Below, piece after piece: positions 6,837-12,713 of a stretch of 12,713 nucleotides of DNA (position 1 is the stretch's first letter; every line of letters starts with the position of its first letter). The DNA is from Dehalococcoidales bacterium (lineage in GTDB: Bacteria; Chloroflexota; Dehalococcoidia; Dehalococcoidales; RBG-16-60-22), in the NCBI GenBank assembly GCA_030628245.1, contig DAOVRI010000030.1, positions 1 through 12,713 on the forward strand, read 5' to 3'. The translations under genes and the position numbers were made by a program. Below the pieces are notes generated by a model that saw only the letters and a list, made by a program, of their open reading frames with translations, did not search any database and had not been told where the DNA came from.

Positions 6837-7988
6837 CTACTTCCTTAATATCAGCGTGCTGTGGGTCTGCATAACGCCGCCGTTATTGCTCACCAGGATA
6901 ATCTCCGGCTCCCTGGTCCCGGTCGGCACCCCCAGCTGTCTATCCCCGGCTTCTCCCCGCAATTGCACTATGGCCTCCGTCAGAGGGGTAAAGCCCATCT
7001 GATAAGCTTCCGAAAGCAGCCCCCCGGAGGTATTGAGTGGGAAATCCCCTCCGGGGCCCAATCGACCTGCCTTGAGAAAGTCCTTGCCTTCTCCGCGACC
7101 GTAAAATCCGTAGTCCATCAGTTCCACTTCCACGGTATAAGTAAAGCAATCATAGATCTCGCAGGCATCAATAGCCTTCAGGGTTATTCCTGCCATTTTC
7201 AAGGCCTGCTCCCCGGACAGTTTGGCCCCGGTAGGTCCGGTCAGGAATGTCGCCTGCTGGGGATTGGTAGCCGGATGGTCCTGCCCCATGCCCATAATAT
7301 AGACCGGGCGCTTTTTAAGGTCTCTGGCCCTTTCAGCCGTCGTGACGATGAAAGCCCGGCCGCTGTCCGATATCTGGCAAATGTCGAGCAGACGAAAGGG
7401 CTCCACGAGAATCCTGGCGTCGTAGTAGTCCTGGTAAGTCATCGGCCGGGTATACATAGCGGCCCGGGGATTAAGGTTGGCCCAGCGCCGCTGGGCTACG
7501 GCAATCTCCTTCCAGGTTTCTGGACCGGTGCCAAACTCATGCATCGCCCGCCGGGCGGCAATAGCGTAACAGGCCGCCGGCCCGAAAAGTCCGTATTCAA
7601 GCCCGCCGTTTAACGCCGTCCCGTACTCGCTGACACCGGAGCGGGCGTTTTCTCCGTAGGTGCACACCACGTAGTTAGCCAGGCCATGGGCCACGGCCAT
7701 GGCAGCAAACTGGGCCTGGCAGCCGGCCGAAGCGCCGAAAGCGTCCAGTACGGAGAGGAACCTGACACGAACGCCGAGGTACTGCGCCACCAGAGCCGCC
7801 GTGACCGAGGGGTCGCCCATCGCCGGTTGTACCAGCAGCCCGTCTACATCTTGGATTTTCAGCCCGGCATCCGAGATAGCATTTTTAGCGGCCTCCAGGT
7901 GAAAGCTCAGAGAGGACCGGCCGGGCACTTTCCCTTGAGGGGTGTAGCCAACCCCGACAATAGCCGCCTTATCTTTCAGGCTTTCCAT
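6837..7988 (-). CDS. Thiolase-superfamily protein (SCP2-thiolase/lipid-transfer type), likely aldolase-like
   Basis: The 383-residue protein has the SCP2-thiolase layout: AAIVGVGYTPQGK at the start, DVDGLLVQP, AFGASAGCQAQFAAMAVAHG (83-102), EIYDCFTYTVEVELMDYG (277-294), NTSGGLLSEAYQMGF (319-333) and a VSNNGG end. Key thiolase residues are replaced. The nucleophilic Cys position (xCASG) reads FGASA, with G85 there. The catalytic His of the EVHDCFS motif is Y279. The C-terminal GHPxGA motif reads SEAYQMG, with Y329. Loss of Cys and gain of tyrosines is what is known for Ltp2-type aldolases, which cleave beta-hydroxyacyl-CoA by retro-aldol chemistry together with a DUF35 partner; that partner is the next gene here. 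C90 is nearby but offset from the nucleophile position. TAAGGAAG (8000-7993) precedes the ATG. Confidence 0.88.
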   Translation of the reverse strand: MESLKDKAAIVGVGYTPQGKVPGRSSLSFHLEAAKNAISDAGLKIQDVDGLLVQPAMGDPSVTAALVAQYLGVRVRFLSVLDAFGASAGCQAQFAAMAVAHGLANYVVCTYGENARSGVSEYGTALNGGLEYGLFGPAACYAIAARRAMHEFGTGPETWKEIAVAQRRWANLNPRAAMYTRPMTYQDYYDARILVEPFRLLDICQISDSGRAFIVTTAERARDLKKRPVYIMGMGQDHPATNPQQATFLTGPTGAKLSGEQALKMAGITLKAIDACEIYDCFTYTVEVELMDYGFYGRGEGKDFLKAGRLGPGGDFPLNTSGGLLSEAYQMGFTPLTEAIVQLRGEAGDRQLGVPTGTREPEIILVSNNGGVMQTHSTLILRK

Positions 7989-8052
7989 ATCGCTTCCTTA
8001 CTGGTTTTTCTTCCTGGAAATTGGAAAAATAATCGACCAAACCGTTAAGCAG

Positions 8053-9303
8053 CTACATACTGACCTTGAATTGTCCGGGAAGTTCGGTGGTAATGCTTCC
8101 ATCCGCAATATGCCCGGCTATCTCCTCGTCATTCATCCCCAGCAAATTCTTAAAGACAAACTCATTATGCTCCCCCAGGCAGGGTGAGGGTCTGTTTATT
8201 CGGCGTGGGGTTTTTGACAGGATAAAAGAAGATTGGGGCTCATACGATTGCCTGCCCATCACTGGATGGTTCATGGGCACGAAATAGCCGCGGTCTTTGA
8301 GCTGAATATCCTCATAAACATCCTTTGGTCTGGCGACAACATGAGATGGCACGCCAGCCCTCTGCAATAATGCCTCGGCCTCTTCCAGCATTAAACTTCT
8401 CGTCCAGTCAGCTGCCATTTTCTCCAGTTCATCCTCGTTCTTTTTTCTTTGAGGAAGCGTCGCGTATTCTTTCCGCTCGGCCAGATGCGGCTGATCGATG
8501 GCCTGACAGAAATTGCGCCACTGTTCCTCATTCAAGACGGCAATCGCTATCCAGTTATCGTTTCCTTTACAAGGAAAAACGCCGTGGGGTGCGGCCTCCG
8601 GGTATCGATTGCCATCCCTCTCCATTATTCGGCCGTTAATCTGATAGTCCATAATCGGAGGTGCGAAGAAGTGTAGCGAAGTTTCAAATTGGGACTGTTC
8701 TATCCATTGTCCTTTACCTGTCCGGCGGCGGTAATCGAGCGCACTAATTAGGGCCAGAGCGCCGAAACGCGTGCTTATATAATCGGTATAAGCGCCGTGC
8801 GGAGCGGCCGGCCTCTTATCCCGCCAGCCGCTGACTTCCGTGAAGCCGCAGAGATTGACCGCATTCATGCCATAACCCGCATAACCGGAGTGGGGACCTC
8901 CCCGGCCCTGCATGCTGGAGCTCAGATAAATAATCTCAGGCCTCAATTTCCTGACATCTTCATAACCCAGTCCCCATTTCTCCATAGTCCCGGGAGAAAA
9001 GGACTCGGTGACGATATCGGCCCACTGGATAAGTTTCCAGGCTAGCTTCTGCCCGTGCGGGTGCTGCAAATCAATGCTGACACTGTATTTATTGGGGTTA
9101 TGGCGGCCAAAGGCCATGCTGCTATCGACTGTTGGTTTATTATTGGCAAACGGGCTGGTTCCGCGCAAGGTATCCAGGCGCTTATGAGATTCGATCTTGA
9201 CTACGGTAGCACCATGCTCCGCCAGGTAGCGAGAGGCCGCCGGCCCGACGATTACCCAGGCGAACTCGGCCACTTTAAGACCATCAAAGACTTTCCCGTC
9301 CAT
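8053..9303 (-). CDS. Class III CoA-transferase (CaiB/BaiF/Frc family) with catalytic Asp
   Basis: The 416-residue protein belongs to the family III CoA-transferases, which move CoA between carboxylic acids through an aspartyl-CoA mixed anhydride. N-terminal landmarks are GLKVAEFAWVIVGPAASRYL (8-27), GATVVKIES (31-39) and NPNKYSVSIDL (69-79). The nucleophile is D174 in GAYTDYISTRFGALAL, 25 residues before the last residue of RTGKGQ, as expected. FSPGTMEKWGLGYEDVRKL and the C-terminal RGYFVPMNHP and LGEHNEF are also typical. It starts eight bases after the other CaiB-type gene on the minus strand, and the two may form a heteromer. It has only a weak Shine-Dalgarno, consistent with coupling. Donor and acceptor acids are unknown. 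Confidence 0.93.
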   Translation of the reverse strand: MDGKVFDGLKVAEFAWVIVGPAASRYLAEHGATVVKIESHKRLDTLRGTSPFANNKPTVDSSMAFGRHNPNKYSVSIDLQHPHGQKLAWKLIQWADIVTESFSPGTMEKWGLGYEDVRKLRPEIIYLSSSMQGRGGPHSGYAGYGMNAVNLCGFTEVSGWRDKRPAAPHGAYTDYISTRFGALALISALDYRRRTGKGQWIEQSQFETSLHFFAPPIMDYQINGRIMERDGNRYPEAAPHGVFPCKGNDNWIAIAVLNEEQWRNFCQAIDQPHLAERKEYATLPQRKKNEDELEKMAADWTRSLMLEEAEALLQRAGVPSHVVARPKDVYEDIQLKDRGYFVPMNHPVMGRQSYEPQSSFILSKTPRRINRPSPCLGEHNEFVFKNLLGMNDEEIAGHIADGSITTELPGQFKVSM

Positions 9304-9311
9304 ATTTCTGG

Positions 9312-10577
9312 CTAGATGATTCCCTTCTCTTTCAGAGAATTGAGTTTTTCTCTGGAAATGCCTAACTCCTCCCCAAAGATTTCATCATTATGCTCTCCTC
9401 TCAGCGGGGCCCGTCTTTGGTACTTTAGCGGGGTATCACTCATTCTGATAAAAGGACCGCAATAAACGATGGAATCATCAAGGTCCGCGTGTTCAAGCTT
9501 TTCCCAATAGTTCCTGGACTTAAGTTGAAGGTCCTCGCTGATGTCCCGGGTATTGGAAACGGGTGCAATCAGGATCTGCCTCTTAATGGCTCCTTCCTCA
9601 TAAAGTTCCGCTTTGGTCCTGGTAAGGGTAAACCTTTCCACCGCCTCTCCCACCCTGTCAGCTATCGGTTGTCCCATGGTTGTCGCATCATAATCCAGTT
9701 TCCAGTTCAGCTTTACCAGCCACTCTGGAGCCATATCTTCTTCTTCCATCCATTTCACCAATCTGGCCGAGGAGGAAATAAACGGCTCATTCCCGCCCTG
9801 GATTAAAATCATAACATAACCATCCCGACATTCAAAATAGATAGGTTGTTGGACTCCGGTACTGGGAACGTACAGCGCACCGCCGAGCCGATGGAATTCC
9901 ACGCCGCTCACGTCCCACATCTGTAGAACGTTTAAGTTAGGAGACAGGGCACTCTCCTGCATAGAGACATCAACGTACTGACCTTCACCGGTATTATTAC
10001 GGTGCCAGATGGCGGTCATTGTCCCGATAGCGCCCTCGGCTCCGCCAAAAAGGCCGGCCTGAGGAAAGCCAATCCAGGTAGGAGCGCGGTCGGGATTACC
10101 GCAGGCGTAGAGGTAGGCGCCACTGGCCCAGATGGTCAGGTCGCTGGCTTGATAATGTTCCTTGGGGCCGTTCTGGCCAAAAGGCGTAATGGATGTTAAA
10201 ACAATGTCCGGTTTTATCTCGCAAAGGTCAGCATATCCCAGCTTCAAGTGATTGAGGTATCCTGGTTCAAAACATTCCAGTACAGCGTCTGCCTTCAATA
10301 CCAAATCTTTAAATAATTTCCGGCCTTCCGCCTGAGCAACATCAAGGGTGATGCCCCTTTTATTGGCATTATAAGCCCACCAGAAGAGGCTTTTCTCCGG
10401 GTCAATGATATTCTTATAATAAGGACCGGTGCGGGAAGGACTGCCCCCGGGAGGCTCAATCATAATTACATCGGCACCCAGGTCGGCCAGCAACCGGCCG
10501 CCCAGCATACATCCCCCCTCGGTTAGGTCGAGGATACGGTACGGAGGTAAGGCCGATTCGGCCTCTTGATGATACAT
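9312..10577 (-). CDS. CaiB/BaiF-family protein lacking the catalytic aspartate
   Basis: The 421-residue protein has the family III CoA-transferase fold: YRILDLTEGGCMLGGRLLAD (13-32), LGADVIMIEPPGGSPSR (33-49), NANKRGITLDV (70-80), FEPGYLNHLKLGYADL (103-118) and NTGEGQYVDVSMQE. At the active-site stretch it reads GFPQAGLFGG (170-179). Counting back from TGEGQ as in its neighbour puts G175 where the aspartyl nucleophile should be, and no Asp is near. By itself it should not form the usual aspartyl-CoA intermediate. It may be the non-catalytic partner of the adjacent Asp-bearing protein, or have another CoA-related role. AAGGTGA ends seven bases before the ATG. Length and remaining motifs are normal, so it is not a decayed gene. 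Confidence 0.88.
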   Translation of the reverse strand: MYHQEAESALPPYRILDLTEGGCMLGGRLLADLGADVIMIEPPGGSPSRTGPYYKNIIDPEKSLFWWAYNANKRGITLDVAQAEGRKLFKDLVLKADAVLECFEPGYLNHLKLGYADLCEIKPDIVLTSITPFGQNGPKEHYQASDLTIWASGAYLYACGNPDRAPTWIGFPQAGLFGGAEGAIGTMTAIWHRNNTGEGQYVDVSMQESALSPNLNVLQMWDVSGVEFHRLGGALYVPSTGVQQPIYFECRDGYVMILIQGGNEPFISSSARLVKWMEEEDMAPEWLVKLNWKLDYDATTMGQPIADRVGEAVERFTLTRTKAELYEEGAIKRQILIAPVSNTRDISEDLQLKSRNYWEKLEHADLDDSIVYCGPFIRMSDTPLKYQRRAPLRGEHNDEIFGEELGISREKLNSLKEKGII

Positions 10578-10624
10578 ATATAGTCACCTTGCCAGAAAAT
10601 GCATATTTTTAGGCCGATGGTTAT

Positions 10625-11386
10625 TTACTCCAGGCCGTGCCAGAGACAATATTCTTCATCTGAAGCTACCGTGCCGGTAACCCCGGAGGCCGCCTGTTTC
10701 GCCAAAAAGATGGCTGCCCTGACAAATTTTTCCGGCGACTCCCAGCGCTCCCTGCCGACACCTCGTGAGACGGCCATCAGTCCTTCGGTCTCTATTCCCT
10801 CCCTGGGTTTCAGCGCGTTCACGGCGATATTATATTTGCCGACTTCAGCGGCCAGGGACCAGGTAAACCGCTCCAGGGCTGCCTTAGAGACGCCGTAGGC
10901 CGCGCCCGCAAATCCTGACGAACGAGCGATGGCGTCGATGGAGGTAATATTAATGATACTGCCACTTTTTCTCGCTATCATCCCGGGTAAAACCCCCAGG
11001 GAGCACAAAAAAGCACCGGTCAAATTTACCTTAAGGACCAGTTCCCAGCGTTTAAGGGGCGTTTCCGTAATCAATTTTGGAAAGGCGGTACCGGCATTAT
11101 TCACCAGGATGTCTATTCGGCCCAGTTCATCCAACACCCTCTTGACCATTTCTCCTACGCTTTCTTCACTGGTGACATCACATTTAATAGGCAGAGCGTA
11201 ACCGCCTTCAGCCTTAATAGCCTCCGCAGTCTTGTATATAGTGCCCGGCAAGAGCTCTTTCTCAACTTCAGTACGGGCAGCCACAACCACTTTGGCGCCT
11301 TCCCTGGCAAAACCCATAGCGAGGATTTTACCAAGGCCGCGGCTGCTTCCCGTTATGATGCACACTTTGTCTTTCAGTTCCAACAT
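10625..11386 (-). CDS. Short-chain dehydrogenase/reductase (classical SDR)
   Basis: The 253-residue Rossmann-fold oxidoreductase is the first gene of the minus-strand operon. It has the cofactor loop TGSSRGLG (12-19), NNAG (96-99), N121, and the catalytic S149, Y164 and K168 (YGVSK). R38 directly after the second strand (VVVAARTE) hints at NADP(H), but this is a weak rule. It would interconvert a hydroxyl and a keto group, perhaps on a hydroxyacyl-CoA from the hydratase. The usual PG motif after the active site reads LKPREGIETEG, a modest variation. Length is standard. AAGGA lies about ten bases before the ATG. The next gene starts 47 bases downstream. Confidence 0.93.
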   Translation of the reverse strand: MLELKDKVCIITGSSRGLGKILAMGFAREGAKVVVAARTEVEKELLPGTIYKTAEAIKAEGGYALPIKCDVTSEESVGEMVKRVLDELGRIDILVNNAGTAFPKLITETPLKRWELVLKVNLTGAFLCSLGVLPGMIARKSGSIINITSIDAIARSSGFAGAAYGVSKAALERFTWSLAAEVGKYNIAVNALKPREGIETEGLMAVSRGVGRERWESPEKFVRAAIFLAKQAASGVTGTVASDEEYCLWHGLE

Positions 11387-11453
11387 CCAGCATATCCTTG
11401 TATCAGATAATACCTATGTTTTCTCTCAATAACTCATAATCAACTTCAGAATG

Positions 11454-11484
11454 ATTCTATGTTTTTGTGTTTTATTAATAACAA
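11454..11484 (-). promoter_or_regulatory. Weak candidate promoter for the CoA-ester operon
   Basis: On the minus strand TTGTTA (11484-11479) and TAGAAT (11459-11454) are separated by 19 bp, about 68 bases upstream of the dehydrogenase start. The spacer is longer than ideal and the -35 box matches only four of six bases. It is the best candidate I see before the first gene of the operon. Confidence 0.25.
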
Positions 11485-11637
11485 GTCCTTCATGCCGTGT
11501 ATGAATCGTCATCAGCTCATATCCAAAGGTTTAAATAAGATTACCCCTAAAAATATAACCAGTAGCATAATTCTACCACAGCCCTTATGCTTATGTGAAT
11601 CGTCCGGCAATCGTACTGTTGACTATATAGATAGTCT

Positions 11638-11653
11638 TTTCGTAGCTACGAAA
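11638..11653. repeat. Perfect 16-bp palindrome TTTCGTAGCTACGAAA
   Basis: The sequence equals its own reverse complement over 16 bases and lies between the divergent dehydrogenase operon and the tandem promoters. The length and symmetry fit a dimeric repressor site, but no regulator gene is nearby and no second copy was seen. Confidence 0.5.
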
Positions 11654-11758
11654 TAGCGTTGATTAGTTAGAGACAATGGCTCACCGAATCGTAAGATTCA
11701 AGGTTTCAATTATGTATAAATTGATCAAACTGATATCTGTATAAAAAGGTCCGATTAT

Positions 11759-11808
11759 TTGACAACTATATGGCAGTAGTATATCATATTTTTTGGTTTC
11801 TTTGGAAG
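11759..11808 (+). promoter_or_regulatory. Tandem promoter repeat, copy 1
   Basis: TTGACA (11759-11764) and TATCAT (11782-11787, five of six) are spaced by 17 bp, followed by TTTTGGTTTCTTTGGAAG ending at 11808. The 50-base block matches copy 2 at 38 positions without gaps. The -35 end and the 18 bases at the downstream end are identical, while most of the spacer differs. Confidence 0.65.
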
Positions 11809-11826
11809 AATGTAATGACACCCCCC

Positions 11827-11876
11827 TTGACAACTGCGATAGAATAGTTTATACTATATTTTGGTTTCTTTGGAAG
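11827..11876 (+). promoter_or_regulatory. Tandem promoter repeat, copy 2
   Basis: TTGACA (11827-11832) and TATACT (11850-11855, five of six) are spaced by 17 bp, followed by the same TTTTGGTTTCTTTGGAAG ending at 11876. It starts 68 bp after copy 1. Transcription would begin near 11862 and give a leader of about 75 nt for the small gene at 11937. The conserved block lies in the early transcribed region, so it may act as an operator or in the RNA. Confidence 0.7.
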
Positions 11877-11936
11877 TTTTTCGTCAAAATGGGATTGTCT
11901 TACGCGAATGTTCTGGCTCTAGAGTGGAGGAAGAGT

Positions 11937-12158
11937 ATGGGAGAAGTTACTTTGAAGCTTGACTGCGAACTGGTATACGAGCCCGGGCAAGGGATTGAGG
12001 TCCACTTAAGGCACGGAGGAAGCCTTTCACGCGATGTTGTGAAGCATCTTACCCGTGCCGGAAGGGAAGTATCGTTGGCCCTTCAGCATTTAGCTAAATT
12101 GGAGGAGGAACGGCCGCAGGAAAAGGTAAGGAAAAAAATTGAGATAGAGGAAGCATAA
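11937..12158 (+). CDS. Small protein of unknown function (73 aa), first gene of a small-gene cluster
   Basis: I do not recognise this family. The 73 residues begin MGEVTLKLDCELVYEPGQG, which looks like two beta strands around a Gly turn. A helical, charged part follows (SRDVVKHLTRAGREVSLALQ, about 31-50), then a Lys/Glu tail PQEKVRKKIEIEEA. The start at 11937 is chosen because GGAGG (11926-11930) lies six bases upstream. The frame is open back to 11793, but that would run through the second promoter and has no Shine-Dalgarno. Both tandem promoters point at it. Its tail is echoed by the eroded segment before 12598, and its N-terminus resembles that of the partial gene at 12600, so it may belong to a repeated family. 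Confidence 0.7.
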   Translation: MGEVTLKLDCELVYEPGQGIEVHLRHGGSLSRDVVKHLTRAGREVSLALQHLAKLEEERPQEKVRKKIEIEEA

Positions 12159-12159
12159 A

Positions 12160-12468
12160 GTGGAAAGGCAAAGCGCCATACGCAAAGACCAAGGCTCCAA
12201 TAAAGCCAGGAAAACATATGATGAGGCTGTTTATCGAGCATTCAAGGCATACCGGGAGACTAAGGAGCAAGCGGATATAGCCCACGAAAAGGCTCTGAAA
12301 CAGGCCATTGATAAACAGGCTAAAGAGGAAGCCGAGAAAGCCCATAAGGAGGCCTTAGAGCAAGCCAAGAAGGTGCGTGACGAGATTATGGATGAAGCTC
12401 AAAAGGCCTTCACTATCGCTTGTGGGCAAAGTGATGATAGCGGAAACTCTAAAGGGGAGAAATCCTGA
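12160..12468 (+). CDS. Lys/Glu/Ala-rich helical (coiled-coil-like) small protein
   Basis: The 102-residue protein starts at a GTG one base after the previous stop, with GAGGAAG (12147-12153) six bases upstream, so it is coupled to the 73-aa gene. Residues about 15-85 are almost entirely helix-forming, with repeated charged segments such as AHEKALKQAIDKQAKEEAEK and AHKEALEQAKKVRDEI. It has no signal peptide or membrane segment, and the end (SDDSGNSKGEKS) looks disordered. Similarity to stalk-like proteins such as ATP synthase b subunits would be compositional only. Function is unknown. A protein-protein contact role with its neighbours is a guess based on the helical repeats. Confidence 0.65.
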   Translation: MERQSAIRKDQGSNKARKTYDEAVYRAFKAYRETKEQADIAHEKALKQAIDKQAKEEAEKAHKEALEQAKKVRDEIMDEAQKAFTIACGQSDDSGNSKGEKS

Positions 12469-12484
12469 GAGAAGATTAGCCGAA

Positions 12485-12598
12485 TAATCCAAGGCAGAGA
12501 TTGATAGGTCTACTCCAATTGAGGTAAGACGATACCCGTGGTAGTGGTCGCCAAAAGAGGAAAAGGTAAGGACCAAACTCGAAATAGAGGAGGTATGA
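12485..12598 (+). pseudogene. Eroded copy of a small-gene tail
   Basis: The frame ending at TGA 12596-12598 reads PKEEKVRTKLEIEEV, close to the tail PQEKVRKKIEIEEA of the 73-aa protein. The DNA also matches: AGGAAAAGGTAAGG, then GAGATAGAGG or GAAATAGAGG, then a stop and GTGGAAA. Upstream in the same frame are AEIDRSTPIEVRRYPW, a TAG at 12542 and a TAA at 12485, so no intact gene is possible. It is best read as the degenerate 3' end of a duplicated gene of this family. Confidence 0.5.
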
Positions 12599-12599
12599 A

Positions 12600-12713
12600 G
12601 TGGAAAAGATTAAATTTGAACATGGGATTGAACTTGAGCATGCTGGGGAAGGTGAGTATGTCCTGAAGTTCAGAATTCCAAAGATTAAAATTCCCTCTGA
12701 CCCGACAGGAGGT
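12600..12713 (+). CDS. Small protein of unknown function, 5' part only (runs off the window)
   Basis: From a GTG at 12600 the frame stays open for 38 codons to the window end and reads MEKIKFEHGIELEHAGEGE, then YVLKFRIPKIKIPSDPTGG. GAGGAGGT (12587-12594) lies five bases upstream and supports this start. An ATG at 12595 in another frame stops after about 23 codons. The alternating charged/hydrophobic start around a Gly turn resembles the first 25 residues of the 73-aa protein, which suggests a paralogue. I do not recognise the family. Confidence 0.6.
   Translation, partial: MEKIKFEHGIELEHAGEGEYVLKFRIPKIKIPSDPTGG

Larger units (their letters stand above)
11387..11758. other. AT-rich intergenic region with clustered palindromes
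   Basis: No gene is supported in this stretch between two divergent units. It holds GACTAT-ATAG-ATAGTC followed by TTTT (11621-11640), the perfect 16-bp palindrome TTTCGTAGCTACGAAA (11638-11653) and GAATC-GTAA-GATTC (11686-11699). Any of them could be an operator or RNA hairpin. A 65-codon open frame from 11459 has no Shine-Dalgarno and no familiar sequence. Confidence 0.5.

Noticed and set aside
6861..7613. A 250-codon plus-strand frame
   Set aside because: It lies antisense to the thiolase-fold gene and is rich in Pro, His and Gly, as expected for a shadow of GC-biased codons.
11459..11656. A 65-codon plus-strand frame in the intergenic region
   Set aside because: It has no Shine-Dalgarno, no familiar sequence, and it overlaps the palindromes and the operon's upstream region.
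11621..11876. CRISPR array or attachment site
   Set aside because: The repeats number only two, carry promoter boxes and have no regular spacer series. No cas, integrase or tRNA gene is present.
12094..12576. Two minus-strand frames of 73 and 83 codons, one hydrophobic
   Set aside because: They are antisense to the Lys/Glu-rich helical gene. Antisense of AAG/GAG codons gives Leu/Phe/Leu runs that mimic a membrane protein.

Overview
The window looks like a piece of an anaerobic, mid-GC bacterial genome, most plausibly a Dehalococcoidia-type member of Chloroflexota. This is inferred from a small two-CxxC zinc-ribbon protein (DUF5679-like), a family-5 substrate-binding lipoprotein with a long Pro/Ala/Glu linker, a UroD-like methyltransferase remnant, and an operon rich in class III CoA-transferases with a thiolase-fold/DUF35 pair. 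No rRNA, tRNA, CRISPR array or transposase was seen, so the lineage is not proven.

Layout. (1) 120-333: a 46-residue zinc-ribbon gene with its own promoter and a strong intrinsic terminator. (2) 375-4487, plus strand: a near-consensus promoter, a peptide/nickel-type ABC substrate-binding lipoprotein, a broken UroD-like methyltransferase remnant, then the two DppB/DppC-type permeases. No ATPase gene follows. (3) 4664-11386, minus strand, read right to left: a tight seven-gene operon of short-chain dehydrogenase, CaiB-type protein without the catalytic Asp, CaiB-type protein with it, thiolase-fold protein, DUF35 Zn-ribbon/OB protein, enoyl-CoA hydratase and a two-domain cupin. (4) 11387-11936: AT-rich intergenic DNA with palindromes and two tandem 50-bp repeats that each contain a strong sigma70-like promoter. 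(5) 11937-12713, plus strand: a run of small unrecognised genes (a 73-aa protein, a 102-aa Lys/Glu/Ala helical protein, an eroded gene tail, and a gene running off the end).

How the genes may work together. The ABC proteins would bind and import an oligopeptide-like or other small organic solute, using ATPases encoded elsewhere. The minus-strand operon reads as a CoA-ester breakdown module: CoA-transferases activate an acid, the crotonase hydrates an enoyl-CoA, and the dehydrogenase oxidises or reduces a hydroxyl/keto group. The thiolase-fold/DUF35 pair lacks the usual nucleophilic Cys and His and resembles steroid side-chain aldolases (Ltp2/ChsH2 type) more than a true thiolase. A retro-aldol cut of a branched or tertiary beta-hydroxyacyl-CoA is therefore the most interesting reading. 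The substrate cannot be told from sequence. No acyl-CoA dehydrogenase lies in the window. The last cluster appears to contain repeated copies of one small gene family under duplicated promoters, and its function is unknown.
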